Below, piece by piece: positions 52,207-62,620 of a DNA stretch of 64,000 nucleotides (the stretch's first letter is position 1; every line of letters begins with the position of its first letter). The position numbers and the translations under genes are program-made. The DNA lies in NCBI GenBank assembly GCA_029261855.1, contig JAJDAN010000024.1, positions 124,001 to 188,000 on the forward strand, written 5' to 3'. The notes under the pieces are model-generated. The model saw only the letters and a program-made list of their open reading frames with translations. It did not search any database and was not told the DNA's origin. The stretch comes from Deltaproteobacteria bacterium (GTDB lineage Bacteria > Myxococcota_A > UBA9160 > UBA4427).

Positions 52207-53622
52207 ATGCTGCAGGCGCACTCCGAGAAGCTCACCCTCCTGCTCCAGGTCGCCGACGTGGCACTCGCGGCGGCAACCTTCGTGGCGGTGCTGGCCCTGC
52301 CCGGCATGTGGGTGCCCGGACTCGACTCGAGGGCCGACGACGGATCGACCCTCCAGCTGCTGGCTCTCGGCGTCGTCGCCTCGGCGTCCTGGCCCGTCGC
52401 CCTGCACCGGCTCGGCGTCTACCTGTCCCAGCGGTTGCTGCGCCTCGGCGAGGTCGCGACCCAGGTGGCCATTGCCGGCGCGACGGCCACGGGCGTCCAC
52501 TTCGCCGCGGCCTTCCTGCTTTCCGCCCCGGTCGCTCCCTACTTCCCGCTGGTATGCGGCGCGGCCCAGCTACTCGTACTGTCGGCCCTGCGTCTAGGCG
52601 CTTACGGCGCCCTTCGCTGGCTGCGAAGAGACGGCCGCAATACGCGCCACGTCCTGATCGTTGGATCCGGTCCGCGGGCGGCCTACATCCAGAAGGTCAT
52701 CAGCTGGAATCCGAGCTGGGGCTTGACGGTGATGGGCTTCATCGACGACGGCGTTCCCGCCGAAGGGCCCTCCGTGATCACGCACCAGGTCTTCAAGCTG
52801 CGAGACATGGTCGAGATCCTGAACGACCAGGTGGTGGACGAGGTGATCGTGGCGTGCCCGCGGTCGATGCTCGCAGAGATCGTGGAAGTCGTGGACGCCT
52901 GCGCGCTCGCCGGCGTCCCAATCACTCTGCTGTCGGATCTCTTTGGTGACTTCCTGCCCGCGCCCCGAGCGACCCGTTTCGGCTCACTTCCTGCGCTGAG
53001 CTTCGCGCCCGTGCACCACAACCGCGCAAAGCTGGTCGTGAAGCGCGCCATGGACATGGCGGGCGCGACCGTCGGCTTGCTGGCGAGCGCGCCGATTCTG
53101 GCGGCCTCCGCCCTCGCGATCCGTGCGACCTCTCCCGGCCCGATCTTCTTCCGCCAGGTCCGCTGCGGGCTGAACGGACGGCAGTTCGTGATGTTGAAGC
53201 TGCGCACCATGTACGTCGACGCCGAAGACCGCAAGCACGCCCTGCAGGATCACAACGAGATGGACGGACCGGTCTTCAAGATGAAGGACGACCCGCGCAT
53301 CACGCCGGTGGGCGCATGGCTGCGGCGCTTCAGCGTCGACGAGCTACCGCAGATCTGGAACGTCCTGTGCGGGCAGATGAGCCTCGTCGGCCCGCGTCCC
53401 CCCGTCCCGATGGAAGTGGTCGAGTACCAGACCTTCGAACGCCGTCGCCTGTCCATGCGTCCGGGCCTGACCTGTCTGTGGCAGGTCAGCGGCCGAAACG
53501 AGATCGGGTTCGAGGACTGGGTGCGGCTCGACCTCGAGTACATCGACACCTGGTCCCTGCGCAACGATCTGAAGATCCTGCTGCGGACGCTCCCGGCGGT
53601 GATCGGCGGGTCCGGCTCCTGA
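52207..53622 (+). CDS. Polyprenyl-phosphate sugar-1-phosphate transferase (WcaJ/PssY-like)
   Basis: The ATG at 52207 gives 471 residues. Four membrane helices (about 10-130) and a CoA-binding-like Rossmann domain ([17 protein letters not shown]) precede the C-terminal bacterial sugar-transferase domain. That domain shows [22 protein letters not shown]-like [33 protein letters not shown] and [14 protein letters not shown]-like [17 protein letters not shown]. It passes hexose-1-phosphate onto undecaprenyl phosphate, the first step of exopolysaccharide or O-antigen assembly. It stands alone; no polymerase or Wzx gene follows. An upstream extension to 51889 was not used. Confidence 0.9.
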   Translation: MLQAHSEKLTLLLQVADVALAAATFVAVLALPGMWVPGLDSRADDGSTLQLLALGVVASASWPVALHRLGVYLSQRLLRLGEVATQVAIAGATATGVHFAAAFLLSAPVAPYFPLVCGAAQLLVLSALRLGAYGALRWLRRDGRNTRHVLIVGSGPRAAYIQKVISWNPSWGLTVMGFIDDGVPAEGPSVITHQVFKLRDMVEILNDQVVDEVIVACPRSMLAEIVEVVDACALAGVPITLLSDLFGDFLPAPRATRFGSLPALSFAPVHHNRAKLVVKRAMDMAGATVGLLASAPILAASALAIRATSPGPIFFRQVRCGLNGRQFVMLKLRTMYVDAEDRKHALQDHNEMDGPVFKMKDDPRITPVGAWLRRFSVDELPQIWNVLCGQMSLVGPRPPVPMEVVEYQTFERRRLSMRPGLTCLWQVSGRNEIGFEDWVRLDLEYIDTWSLRNDLKILLRTLPAVIGGSGS

Positions 53623-53680
53623 CTTCCAGCCAAAACCTCTAGACTGAGAGCGGCTGGAGGCCCCCATCGACTCGCCGCTC

Positions 53681-55660
53681 TTGTTCGAGATCCTGCTTCT
53701 GCTCGGCCTGACGGCCGGTGGGCTCGCCCTTTTCGAACGACTCAAGTTGCCGGCGATCGCGGGCTTCCTCGCCGCCGGTGCCATCGCCGGGCCCGGCATC
53801 CTCGGGTTGGTGCCCGATTCCGAACGCGTGCGCGCCCTGGCAGAGATCGGCGTCGTCTTCCTTTTGTTCGAGATCGGCCTCGAGCTGCCGGTCGACCGGC
53901 TGAGACGCTTGTGGCGCGGCACGATGATCGCCGGGACCTCGCAGGTCGTCATCACGCTGGCGGTGGTCGCGACCGTGGCCGTTCTCTCCGGATTCCCGCT
54001 CGCCGCCGCGCTGGTGCTGGGCGGCGGTGTCGCCATGTCGAGTACGGCGCTGGTGATGCGACTGCTGTCCGAGCAGGGGCAGGTGGACAGCCCGCACGGT
54101 CAGCTGACGGTCTCGATCCTCATCCTGCAGGACCTGAGCGTCGTCCCACTGCTGCTCGCGATCCCCTTGCTCGCGGCCGGCGCGGGCAGCTCGCCGTCGG
54201 CGCTCGCCTTCGCGATCGGCAAGCTGGTAGTCGGCCTGGCCGTCGTCTTCGCGGTCGTTCGTTTCATCGTGCCCCGCCTGCTGACGCGAGCCGCCAAGGC
54301 CCGCTCGAACGACCTGTTCAGCTTGATCGCGGTGCTCGTCGTCCTCGGATCGGCGTTCTTCGCGGAAGAGCTCGGCCTGACCCTGGCCGTGGGCGCATTC
54401 CTCGCAGGCGTCTCCGCGAGCACCTCACCCTACGCCCAACAGCTGTTCTCGGAAGTCGTCCCCCTGCGCGGCGTCTTTCTCGGGGTCTTCTTCACCGCCG
54501 TCGGCATGCTCTTCGACCCGATGGTCCTGGCGGAACACCCGGGCTTCGTCGCCGCGTATCTGGCGGCGGTGCTGTTCGTGAAGGGTGGCGTCATCGCGGC
54601 GGCCAATGCGCTGCTGCTGCGGCAGAGCGCGCGCATCGGCGTGATGGCGGGGCTCACCCTTTCCCAGACGGGCGAGTTCACCTTCGTGCTCGCAGCAGCT
54701 GCGGAAAAGGCCGGGCTGATCGAGCCGTGGCTCCACCAGGGAGTGATCGCGGGCTCGATCGTCAGCCTGATCGCGACGCCCTTCCTGATCCGGGTCGCGC
54801 CGTCGGCCGGTGACTGGGTGGCCGGCAGCCGCGGAAGCGATGGCGGTGCGCCCGGCGACGGCCCGGCGACGTCGCAAGGAAGCGACGGGGGAGAGGAGGA
54901 CCTCCGGCCTGTCGTCATCATTGGCTTCGGACCCGCCGGCCAGACGCTCAGCCGCCTGTTGCGGTCCCTCGACATCCCCTACGTGGTGGTGGATGCCAAT
55001 GCCAGCAGCGCGGAGGCCGCGCGCGCGCGCGGGGAGACTGCCATCTTCGGAGACGCGACCCGCCCCCAGCTGCTGCGCGTCCTGGACGTCGCCAACGCCC
55101 GGCTCGTGGTCGTCGCCATCTCGGACGCCCTCGCGACCCGTCGCATCGTCTCCCGCATCCGCACCCTGTCCCGGGACGTACCCGTATTGGCGCGAACCCG
55201 CTACGTGCGCGAGGTCGACCCCCTGGACGCGGCCGGCGCGACGACCGTCGTCGCAGAAGAATTCGAGAGCAGCATCGAGCTCGTCGCGCGCACCCTGCAG
55301 CTGTTCAAGATCCCGGAAGCCAGCATCCAGAGGTTCACCGAGGCCCTTCGCGAAGGCGGCTACGACGCCATTCGCGGCGACGTCGCCCTGGGCATCGACC
55401 CGTGGCTCGTCGAGATCCTGCAGGAGGTGGACGCCCAGTGGATCGACGTCCCCTACGGCCTGGCGGGTCCGACGAGCCTGGCCGAGCTCGACGTGCGCGC
55501 CGAGACGGGAGCGAGCATCCTCGCGATCAGCCGCGGCGGCACCACCACCGCGAACCCGCCACCGCAGTTCGACCTGCGCGGCGGCGATCGTCTGCTGGTC
55601 CTCGGCGACGCGACGATCCTGTCCCGACTCGAGGCTCTGCTCGCAGCCCGCAGCTCTTAA
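53681..55660 (+). CDS. CPA2 monovalent cation:proton antiporter (KefB-like)
   Basis: A TTG at 53681 gives 659 residues with about twelve membrane helices and the family core [20 protein letters not shown] and [14 protein letters not shown] cytoplasmic TrkA_N domain ([15 protein letters not shown], GxGxx[10 protein letters not shown]) is followed by a TrkA_C region. A better ribosome site, GGAGG (53656-53660), is spaced for ATC at 53666, which would add IDSPL. Members exchange potassium or sodium for protons, often gated by NAD(H) or glutathione adducts. The gene stops in a 4-base overlap with the convergent TPR lipoprotein. Confidence 0.9.
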   Translation: MFEILLLLGLTAGGLALFERLKLPAIAGFLAAGAIAGPGILGLVPDSERVRALAEIGVVFLLFEIGLELPVDRLRRLWRGTMIAGTSQVVITLAVVATVAVLSGFPLAAALVLGGGVAMSSTALVMRLLSEQGQVDSPHGQLTVSILILQDLSVVPLLLAIPLLAAGAGSSPSALAFAIGKLVVGLAVVFAVVRFIVPRLLTRAAKARSNDLFSLIAVLVVLGSAFFAEELGLTLAVGAFLAGVSASTSPYAQQLFSEVVPLRGVFLGVFFTAVGMLFDPMVLAEHPGFVAAYLAAVLFVKGGVIAAANALLLRQSARIGVMAGLTLSQTGEFTFVLAAAAEKAGLIEPWLHQGVIAGSIVSLIATPFLIRVAPSAGDWVAGSRGSDGGAPGDGPATSQGSDGGEEDLRPVVIIGFGPAGQTLSRLLRSLDIPYVVVDANASSAEAARARGETAIFGDATRPQLLRVLDVANARLVVVAISDALATRRIVSRIRTLSRDVPVLARTRYVREVDPLDAAGATTVVAEEFESSIELVARTLQLFKIPEASIQRFTEALREGGYDAIRGDVALGIDPWLVEILQEVDAQWIDVPYGLAGPTSLAELDVRAETGASILAISRGGTTTANPPPQFDLRGGDRLLVLGDATILSRLEALLAARSS

Positions 55661-57360
55661 CGGGTCGAACTCGGGCTTGCCGGTGAAGGTTCACCCCCCA
55701 GCTTCTCCGCCAGGGTCTGCAGCTGCGGCGCCTCCACCGCATAGGCGTAAGTGCGGGCGGCGGCATGCGCGAGTCGCGCCGCCGCAGAGGAAGGCTGGAA
55801 GCGTCCGTACGGCCCATAGGCGTCTACCAGCAGCTGCTCGAGATCGTCGTATACGCCGGGAATCACGAAAGGAAGCACGCGTTCGAACAGCTTTACCTCT
55901 TCGGCATCACGCGCTTCGGAATGGGCGAGTGCCGCGAGGCGCAACAACAGCTGCAGCCGCAGGGCCGGCGTCGCGCCCTCGTCCTCTTCGGACATCATCA
56001 GCGCGCGACCCAGGGCATGTCGGGCGGCCTTCGCATTGCCGGCGCGGACGGCGACCCGGCCGCAGGCAAGCAGGCGGTCGGGATGCGCTTCCCTGGCGTC
56101 CGGACTGAGCTGATCGGAGCTCTCGACCAGCCAGTCGCAGCGCTTGCTCGCCGCCGAATAGCGCCGTCGCGACTCGAGGGCCATCGCGATCTGGAACTGC
56201 GCGGCGACGGCGGCGTCGTGCGCGCGCCCGTCGACCGCCGCGGAAATGACGTGCCGCCCCGCCGCCATGAGCCGAAGCCCGGGGTCCGTTTGACCCGCAT
56301 CGAAGAGGGCCTGGCCGACCTCGACCGCGCGACGGCCCGCCTGCATTCTCCGCAGCGGCGAGCCGGTTTCCGCGCTCGCGAGCGCGCGCAACACGGTGTC
56401 GACGAGCCCGTCTGCGTCCGCCTCCGGGTCGAAGAGCTGCCCCGCCAGCACGATCGCGCGGGCAGGTGCCGCGACGTCGCGCCGAACCTCGGGGTCGTCG
56501 GCTTCCAGCAGCGCGAGTCCTTCTCCGAGACGCACCGCCGCGCGCTCCCGATTGCCCTGTCCGACGTCGATGCGACCCCGGATGAGCATCCAGCCCACGC
56601 GCAGGGGAGCAGCGGTCACGCCGTCGGTGCGCGCCTCCGCCAGCAACGCAGCGGCAGACGCCGCGCGATCGCTCTCGAGCTTGGCTTCCGCGACGCGGAA
56701 GAGTGCCAGACCCAGGAGGATCTCATCGCTCTGGACGAAGCTTCGCGCCTGATCGAGACTCGATCGGAAGAGGGCCCGTGCGGTGGCCTCCTGGCCCAGC
56801 GCGAGTCGCAGCTCGCCGAGCAGGATCTGCGCTTCGGTCGACTCGCGTGCGTCGCCACCGTCCTCGCCGCGCACGCGTACGAAGTCGGCGAGCGCGGCCT
56901 CGGCGGCGGTGAAGTCCCCGCGTTCGATCTCGAGGCGTCCGCGCTCGAGCAGGTACGCGGCACCCACGCGATAGACGCCGGAACTCGAGCCTCCGTGACC
57001 CAGGCGGTGCCTGGCGAGCACCTGTGACGCGACGTTGGCGTGGGCAAGCGCCTCGTCGAGGCGTCCGAGCTCCCGGCAGGAACGAGTCAGCAAGGTCAGC
57101 GCGTCGATGACCTCGAGATCCGATGCGGCCGAGATCTTCGCGAGCTTGGCGGCCTCGAGCAGATGTTCGCGGGCTGCCTCGAAGTCGCGTACGTCGACCG
57201 CGTCGCCGCCGACCCGCCGCAGGTACTCGAACTGCCGGTGGTACTGGACGGTGGGGTTGGCGCAGCCTACGAGCCAGGCGAAAACCAGGAGACAGACGAG
57301 CGCAACGCTCGGAACGCCGCCCCGGGCGCTCGTACGCCTCGTCCCCGCCCGCGCTTGCAT
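55657..57360 (-). CDS. TPR lipoprotein
   Basis: The ATG at 57360 encodes 567 residues. The signal sequence ends in a lipobox (FAWLVGCANP) with the lipid-modified Cys near residue 33. At least eight helical repeats follow, rich in Ala and Arg (REHLLEAAKLAKISAASD, GDFTAAEAALADFVRVR, GQEATARALFRSSLDQA). Such lipoproteins sit at the inner face of the outer membrane or on the outer leaflet of the inner membrane and serve as scaffolds. It stands 13 bases downstream of an ADC-like gene, and its role there is unknown. Confidence 0.82.
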   Translation of the reverse strand: MQARAGTRRTSARGGVPSVALVCLLVFAWLVGCANPTVQYHRQFEYLRRVGGDAVDVRDFEAAREHLLEAAKLAKISAASDLEVIDALTLLTRSCRELGRLDEALAHANVASQVLARHRLGHGGSSSGVYRVGAAYLLERGRLEIERGDFTAAEAALADFVRVRGEDGGDARESTEAQILLGELRLALGQEATARALFRSSLDQARSFVQSDEILLGLALFRVAEAKLESDRAASAAALLAEARTDGVTAAPLRVGWMLIRGRIDVGQGNRERAAVRLGEGLALLEADDPEVRRDVAAPARAIVLAGQLFDPEADADGLVDTVLRALASAETGSPLRRMQAGRRAVEVGQALFDAGQTDPGLRLMAAGRHVISAAVDGRAHDAAVAAQFQIAMALESRRRYSAASKRCDWLVESSDQLSPDAREAHPDRLLACGRVAVRAGNAKAARHALGRALMMSEEDEGATPALRLQLLLRLAALAHSEARDAEEVKLFERVLPFVIPGVYDDLEQLLVDAYGPYGRFQPSSAAARLAHAAARTYAYAVEAPQLQTLAEKLGGEPSPASPSSTR

Positions 57361-57373
57361 GCCGTCACCCCGT

Positions 57374-58117
57374 TCATCCGGCAGCCACGGTTTCGGTCCC
57401 GGTGAAGGACATCTCCCCGGGCCGGCACACGAAGCGCAATCGCCGGAGGGTCACGTCTGCCGTGCAGATCGAGGCAGAGATCGGATAGGTCGGAACCATC
57501 CGATCCTCTCCCCACGCCCCCGCGTCGAAGTAATCGATCACGGGATCTCCCCGCTCGGCCCGATGGACCTCGTGGAGAGCGTCGACCTGCACCAGCCGGA
57601 ACCCACTGGGTGTATCGGCCGGATGCACGCCGGACACGAACTGAACTGCACCCGGCGGCAGCATGACCGGGTCCTGCAAGCCGACCGCCAGCAGTGCGTC
57701 GCCTTCAGGACTGCGCACCGAGGCGTGTACCCGGTCGTATCCACGCAGGAAATCGATCTCGCCCGGCGCCAGACGGAAGCCCCAGCGGGCGGTCAGGGCT
57801 TCTCCCGCGGCGGCGCTGGTCACCACTCCGGACACGAGCAATCCGCGCGGTCGTGTACCGCTGCGGCACTGGATGCGGGTCTGGGCCATTCGGAACGGAC
57901 CCCAGGGCGACGTGGGGAAGTCGTAGACCTGCCAGGCCACGACGCCCGGAAGGGTCGGGTGCAGGGCCGGGGGCAGCAGCGCTTGCGTACCCCCGGACAC
58001 TTCACACAGCAGCTGCAGCACGCTCGCTCCGGCGAGGGAGAGCGGCTCGCTGCCGAAGTCGTGCATCACGGGGGCGCCCGGGCGGAGCGCTTCGGGCTCG
58101 GCGCTGCCGACGATCAT
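57374..58117 (-). CDS. Acetoacetate-decarboxylase-like fold protein
   Basis: The ATG at 58117 gives 247 residues. Its order of strands matches the ADC fold: AWQVYDFPTSPWGPFRMAQ, then RPRGLLVSGVVTSAAAGEAL, GFRLAPGEIDFLRGYDRVHA and PVIDYFDAGAWGEDRMV. The Schiff-base Lys of true acetoacetate decarboxylase is not evident at the usual place. The family also includes enzymes for other beta-keto acids and enol ethers. It starts in a 4-base overlap with the LLM gene, so it is translated with it; a shared degradation pathway is likely. Confidence 0.72.
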   Translation of the reverse strand: MIVGSAEPEALRPGAPVMHDFGSEPLSLAGASVLQLLCEVSGGTQALLPPALHPTLPGVVAWQVYDFPTSPWGPFRMAQTRIQCRSGTRPRGLLVSGVVTSAAAGEALTARWGFRLAPGEIDFLRGYDRVHASVRSPEGDALLAVGLQDPVMLPPGAVQFVSGVHPADTPSGFRLVQVDALHEVHRAERGDPVIDYFDAGAWGEDRMVPTYPISASICTADVTLRRLRFVCRPGEMSFTGTETVAAG

Positions 58118-59220
58118 GCGCCCGACCCGTCGCGACGGCCTCGCGCAAAGGCGGGCATCACTTCTCGTGCGAAGAGTCGCAGGCTGTCGAGCACCTGGTC
58201 CTGGGGCAGGATCTCGGCGGCATTCAGCATGAAGTTCACCTGGTCGACTCCGATGGATTCCCATTCCTTGATGGCCGCGGTGATCGTTGCCGGGTCGCCG
58301 ATGCCCATGCCTTCCGGAATGCCATAGGCGTCGGCCGGACTGCCAGACTCGGTCTTGCGACCCTTGCCCGGCGCCAGGTTGCCGAGGGTCTGATAGGCCC
58401 GTGTCGGGTAGGCCTCGCGCGTAAAGAGCAAGTGCGAGTTCAACAGTCCGAAGTTCCCGAGCATCTGCATGCCGCGTTCGGCGCCCGTCGCGAGGTCTTC
58501 GTGGCAGTAGAGGAAGTTCAGGGTCGCGACCTGGTCGTTCACGGCGCCGACCGGATCGCAGAGCTGGATGCGACGGTGGTACTCCTTCGTCCGTCGCTCC
58601 TGCTCTTCGAAGCCGGCGGCCGCGACTCCCAGGCATCCGATGCCACGGTCGGCGGCGTCGAGTTCGGTGCCGGGGCTGGTCACGGTGACCCACAGCGGTG
58701 GATGCGGCTTCTGGATCGGCTTCGGCAGGATCGCGCGTTCGGGCATCGAGAAGCAGGTGCCCTCCCAGGAGAAGTGCTCCTCGGTCCACATCCGGGGAAG
58801 GACCCGCACGTACTCGTCCCAATACTGCTTGGTGGCGTCGGCGTCGGCCTCGAAGCCGCCGATCTCGGTCCAGGTAGAAGACCGCGCAGTACCCAGCTCG
58901 AGACGGCCGCCGGACAGGATGTCGAGGAAGGCCGCGCGCTCGGCCACGCGGATCGGATGGTTCATTTCCGGGATGCAAACGACAGCGCTGTGCCCCACGC
59001 GAATGCGCTCGGTCTGCACGGCGGCCGCGGTCAGGAACAGCTCTGGCGCCGAGCTGTGGGAGTACTCCTCGAGGAAGTGATGCTCGACGCACCAGGCCGT
59101 ATCGAAGCCCAGCGAATCCGCGACGCGAATCTGCTCGAGGGCGTTCTCGATGACCGTGCGTTCGACGCCGCTGGCGAAGGGGCGCGGCACGGACAGCTCG
59201 AACATGATCCCGAACTTCAC
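58114..59220 (-). CDS. LLM-class flavin-dependent monooxygenase
   Basis: The GTG at 59220 overlaps the stop of the permease gene (GTGA) and gives 368 residues. It begins VKFGIMFELSVPRPF and has the luciferase-like features FDTAWCVEHHFLEEYSHS, SGGRLELGTARSS and PLWVTVTSPGTELDAADRG. The EHHF motif and length resemble FMN-type LuxA-like enzymes more than F420 types. It would insert oxygen into a substrate using reduced flavin. The three-gene set permease / LLM / ADC-like looks like uptake and oxidation of one organic compound. Confidence 0.88.
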   Translation of the reverse strand: MKFGIMFELSVPRPFASGVERTVIENALEQIRVADSLGFDTAWCVEHHFLEEYSHSSAPELFLTAAAVQTERIRVGHSAVVCIPEMNHPIRVAERAAFLDILSGGRLELGTARSSTWTEIGGFEADADATKQYWDEYVRVLPRMWTEEHFSWEGTCFSMPERAILPKPIQKPHPPLWVTVTSPGTELDAADRGIGCLGVAAAGFEEQERRTKEYHRRIQLCDPVGAVNDQVATLNFLYCHEDLATGAERGMQMLGNFGLLNSHLLFTREAYPTRAYQTLGNLAPGKGRKTESGSPADAYGIPEGMGIGDPATITAAIKEWESIGVDQVNFMLNAAEILPQDQVLDSLRLFAREVMPAFARGRRDGSGA

Positions 59221-60590
59221 GGTGTCGTCGCCTTCGTCGTCTTCCGGTTGGTCACGAGGAACAGGATGCCACCGAGCGCGACCGTCGCGAGGGCCAGCAG
59301 CGACTCCAGGGGCCGCCCCTGCAGCGCCCAGAACATCATCCAACCCGAAACCCCGAGAAACAGAAGCGGGGTAAGGGGATAGGCGAAGACCTTGAAGGGA
59401 CGCACGAGGTCCGGCCGGCGAATGCGGAGGACGATCACGCAGGACACGGCGAGGCTGGCGAACAGGGTGAGGGTGAAGCCCGAGTACTGCTGGATCTGGT
59501 CGACCCGCCCGAGCAGGATGATGCCCGAGGTGACGACCCCCTGGACCAGCAGCGCGGTGACCGGCGCGCCGGTACGGGGGTTGGTGGTCCGCAGGAACGC
59601 GAAGAGCGGGTAGTCGTTGCCCAGCGCGTAGTAGACGCGCGGGCCGGCGATGGTCATCGCGGATGCCGAAGCCACCAGGGAAACCAGCAAGACGATCACC
59701 ACCCCGTTCGTTCCGGCTGGACCGAACAGGTGCCGGGACGCCACCAGCCCCACCTCGACCTTCCCCGCCAGCTCCGACACCGGTGCGCCGTAGAAGTAGA
59801 CGGCGTTGATGAGCAGATACAGGACGACCACGATCGCCGTGCCGATCAGCAGGCCCCGCGGCAGGTCGCGCTGGGGATTCTCGAACTCGCTCGCTACGTA
59901 CGCGGACGCGTTCCAGCCGGAATAGCAGAACATCACGAAGACCAGCGATGTGGCCAGCGCCGCCGTGCGGTCTGCCGTCGACAGACTGTCATAGACGACC
60001 GAGACCTCGGTCAGGTTCGACAGGCTGCCGCGTCCCACCGCGAACGCGGCGACGATGATGACGACGAGGCCCACCACCTTGAAGACCGTCAGCCAGTCCC
60101 CGACCTTCATGCCGGCGCGCGCGCCGCGCAACTGCACGGCGATCAGCAGCCACACCAGGCCCAGCGCGGCGACGTCCGCGAGCGTCACGCCGAAGAAGCC
60201 GGCGCCCCCGTCCAGCACGGGAAAGAAGTGGGTCGCGTAGCGCACCATCGACTTGGCGGCGGCGGCGATGGGCGCCGAGAAACCCGCGATCAATGAGACG
60301 ACCGCGCTCATGAACCCGAAGACGCCACCGTAGGTGTCTCGCAAGTAGGCGTACTCGGCGCCGGCACCGGGCATCGCCGCGCCCAGCTCCGCGTAGCAGA
60401 GCGCTCCGCACAGGGCGAGCACTCCGCCCACGATCCACAGGCCGAAGATGACGCCGGGATGTCCGAGGTCCGCCGCCTGGAAGCCGGTGGTGGTGAAGAT
60501 GCCGGCGCCGATGACGTTGGCGACGACCAGGGCGACGGCCGACCGCACGCCGATGTAGCGGTGCAGACCGGGTCCCGATGCCTCGCTCAT
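59217..60590 (-). CDS. APC-family amino acid permease
   Basis: The protein has 457 residues with twelve membrane helices. VIGAGIFTTTGFQAADLG in helix 1 is the GxGIF unwound segment that binds the substrate backbone, and helix 6 has VMFCYSGWNASAYVASEFENP, the usual second unwound segment. Family members import amino acids or amines with protons or by exchange. It overlaps the LLM gene and heads the operon. The substrate is unknown but should be an amino-acid-like compound. Confidence 0.9.
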   Translation of the reverse strand: MSEASGPGLHRYIGVRSAVALVVANVIGAGIFTTTGFQAADLGHPGVIFGLWIVGGVLALCGALCYAELGAAMPGAGAEYAYLRDTYGGVFGFMSAVVSLIAGFSAPIAAAAKSMVRYATHFFPVLDGGAGFFGVTLADVAALGLVWLLIAVQLRGARAGMKVGDWLTVFKVVGLVVIIVAAFAVGRGSLSNLTEVSVVYDSLSTADRTAALATSLVFVMFCYSGWNASAYVASEFENPQRDLPRGLLIGTAIVVVLYLLINAVYFYGAPVSELAGKVEVGLVASRHLFGPAGTNGVVIVLLVSLVASASAMTIAGPRVYYALGNDYPLFAFLRTTNPRTGAPVTALLVQGVVTSGIILLGRVDQIQQYSGFTLTLFASLAVSCVIVLRIRRPDLVRPFKVFAYPLTPLLFLGVSGWMMFWALQGRPLESLLALATVALGGILFLVTNRKTTKATTP

Positions 60591-60634
60591 CGCCGGATCG
60601 TGACACAGCTTCCCGCACTATGCTCCGGCGGGTC

Positions 60635-61471
60635 ATGTCCCCGATCCGGATCCAGACCCAGTCCCAGAGCCTGACCCGAGATGACTGCACGATCGCCTGG
60701 GAACGGCTCGAGTACGGCAATGCGACGCCGGACGCACCGGTCGTGCTGCTGCACGGCTTCGGGATGAGTCGCACGGGCATGCGACCGCTCGCCGAGGCGT
60801 TGCTGGCGCGAAACGCCAGCGGACGCGTCTTTCTGGCGGATGCGCGGGGCCACGGCGACACCCGTTCACCGGCGCGCGACGACGCCTACGGCTACCCGCC
60901 GATGCGGGACGACTGTCTCGCGCTTCTCGAGCGCGCGGCTCCCGATGGAGCCCACCTCGTCGGTCACTCGATGGGCGGACAGATCGCGCTGATGGCAGCG
61001 ATCGCTCGTCCCGACCGGATCCGCTCGCTATCGCTTCTGGGCGCCGGCCCCTGCCGTGCGGTGACCCACGAGAAGGAGCGCCGCAGCTGGGAACGAGCGG
61101 CGGCTCGCTTCGAGGCGGCGACCCCGAGCGAGGTCGCCGCTTCCCTCGCCGCGGCGGCGGCCACCCACGACGAGCACCTGACCCCGGAACGCGTGTACGC
61201 GGGCGCTCGAGGCGATGAGCTGGCGCGGGTGGTCCGGGGAGCCTTTCTCGGGGTCGAGAGCAACGATGAAGAATGCGCACGGCTCGAGACGCCGACCCTG
61301 TTGATTGCGGGCAGCAACGACGCGGGCTGGCTCGAACCGACCCGGAAGCTGGCGGGGATCCTGCCCGACGCAGAGCTGATGATCCTCGAGGACGCGGGCC
61401 ACCTCGTACATCTCGAACGCACTGGCACCTGCGCGGACGCGATTTCGCGCTTCCTCGAGAGAGTGCGCTGA
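60635..61471 (+). CDS. Alpha/beta hydrolase
   Basis: The ATG at 60635 gives 278 residues (an ATG at 60620 is also possible). The oxyanion loop VVLLHGFGMSRTG, the nucleophile elbow VGHSMGGQ, the acid in LLIAGSNDAGW and the final EDAGHLVHLERT supply the catalytic Ser-Asp-His. The protein is soluble, without signal peptide. The family covers esterases, epoxide hydrolases and C-C hydrolases. It is divergent from the permease operon, which may be its functional context. Confidence 0.9.
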   Translation: MSPIRIQTQSQSLTRDDCTIAWERLEYGNATPDAPVVLLHGFGMSRTGMRPLAEALLARNASGRVFLADARGHGDTRSPARDDAYGYPPMRDDCLALLERAAPDGAHLVGHSMGGQIALMAAIARPDRIRSLSLLGAGPCRAVTHEKERRSWERAAARFEAATPSEVAASLAAAAATHDEHLTPERVYAGARGDELARVVRGAFLGVESNDEECARLETPTLLIAGSNDAGWLEPTRKLAGILPDAELMILEDAGHLVHLERTGTCADAISRFLERVR

Positions 61472-61513
61472 CGCGCCGCGCGCCTCCGTTCTGGGCGAGG
61501 CGTGCCGGGCCGC

Positions 61514-62620
61514 TCAGGCCTTGGCGCGACTCGCTCCATGGGCGACGACCGTAGTCGGGTCGAACTCCGTCCGGCCCCGCGTCCCGAAGTATGCGCCCAC
61601 TCCGTCCTGCACCATGGGCAGGTAGGTGGTGCCACCGGCCAGGAGGACGGCGTCCATGCTGCGGGCGGAAACGCCTGCGTCCGCGAGGGCCTCGTCGCAT
61701 GCGATGAAGGTCCGCTGCAGGAGGTCCATGCACAGCTTTTCCATCGCGGCGCGCCGGATGGGCAGGCCCTCGGCTGCGATCGGGCATTCGGGATCGACCT
61801 GTGCGAGATCGATACGCGTCTCCTCCGCCCAGGCGAGACGGATCTTCGCGTTCTCGCATTCGGCGACGAGGCGCATCGAGACCTCGGCGTAGTTCGAAAG
61901 ATCCCAGTTGTGCTGCTTGAGAACTTCTTCCGTCACCCAGTCGGCGATCTTCTGGTCGATGTCGTCGCCACCCAGGAAGGGCTCGGTCGCCCGGGACAGC
62001 ACGCGCAACCCCTTGTCGCTGGACTCGACCACCGAGACATCGAAGGTACCGCCGCCAAGGTCGTACACGGCCACCGTTCCGCGCATCGCGGCCGCATCGT
62101 GATAGGCGTGAGCCGTCGCGACGGCTTCGTCGACCAGGCGCAGGTTCACGAAGCCCGCCTTGCGCGCTGCGTCCAGGGTCGCCTCTCGCTGAGACTCGCC
62201 GAAGCCAGTCGGGACGGTGACGACGACTTCGATGTCCCGGACCTCGTCGCCCAGGGGCTCTGCGATCCGGCGCATCAGGTGCGCCGCGATGTCCGTGGGG
62301 CTGTGCCTGCCCGCGCGCGTCACGAAAACGGGCGTGTCGTCGCCGGCATCGACGACGTCGAAGGGATAGCGCTCGCAGAACTCTCGCGTGCGTTCGTCCT
62401 CGAAGCGCCGCCCGATGATCCGCTTCGACGAGAAGATGGTGTTCGAACCGTCGATGGCGCGGCGCCGGCGAGCCGCCTGCCCCGTGCTGATGGTGCCGTT
62501 CGGCAAGAACGCCACCACCGAGGGGAGCGTGCCGACACCTCCGTCCCCGATACCGAGGATCTCGTCGTCGAAGCACGCGACGGTGTTCGTGGTACCGAGG
62601 TCGATTCCCAACTGTCTCAT
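61514..62620 (-). CDS. Hsp70-like ATPase lacking the substrate-binding domain
   Basis: The ATG at 62620 gives 368 residues, just the actin-like ATPase domain of DnaK (normally about 380 residues followed by 250 more). Phosphate loops [12 protein letters not shown] and [15 protein letters not shown] and the adenosine loop [13 protein letters not shown] are intact. The usual linker and beta-sandwich domain are absent, and the chain ends at HGASRAKA. It therefore cannot act as a standard chaperone. It is translationally coupled (ATGA) to an upstream PilZ-like gene, which may be its partner. Confidence 0.88.
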   Translation of the reverse strand: MRQLGIDLGTTNTVACFDDEILGIGDGGVGTLPSVVAFLPNGTISTGQAARRRRAIDGSNTIFSSKRIIGRRFEDERTREFCERYPFDVVDAGDDTPVFVTRAGRHSPTDIAAHLMRRIAEPLGDEVRDIEVVVTVPTGFGESQREATLDAARKAGFVNLRLVDEAVATAHAYHDAAAMRGTVAVYDLGGGTFDVSVVESSDKGLRVLSRATEPFLGGDDIDQKIADWVTEEVLKQHNWDLSNYAEVSMRLVAECENAKIRLAWAEETRIDLAQVDPECPIAAEGLPIRRAAMEKLCMDLLQRTFIACDEALADAGVSARSMDAVLLAGGTTYLPMVQDGVGAYFGTRGRTEFDPTTVVAHGASRAKA

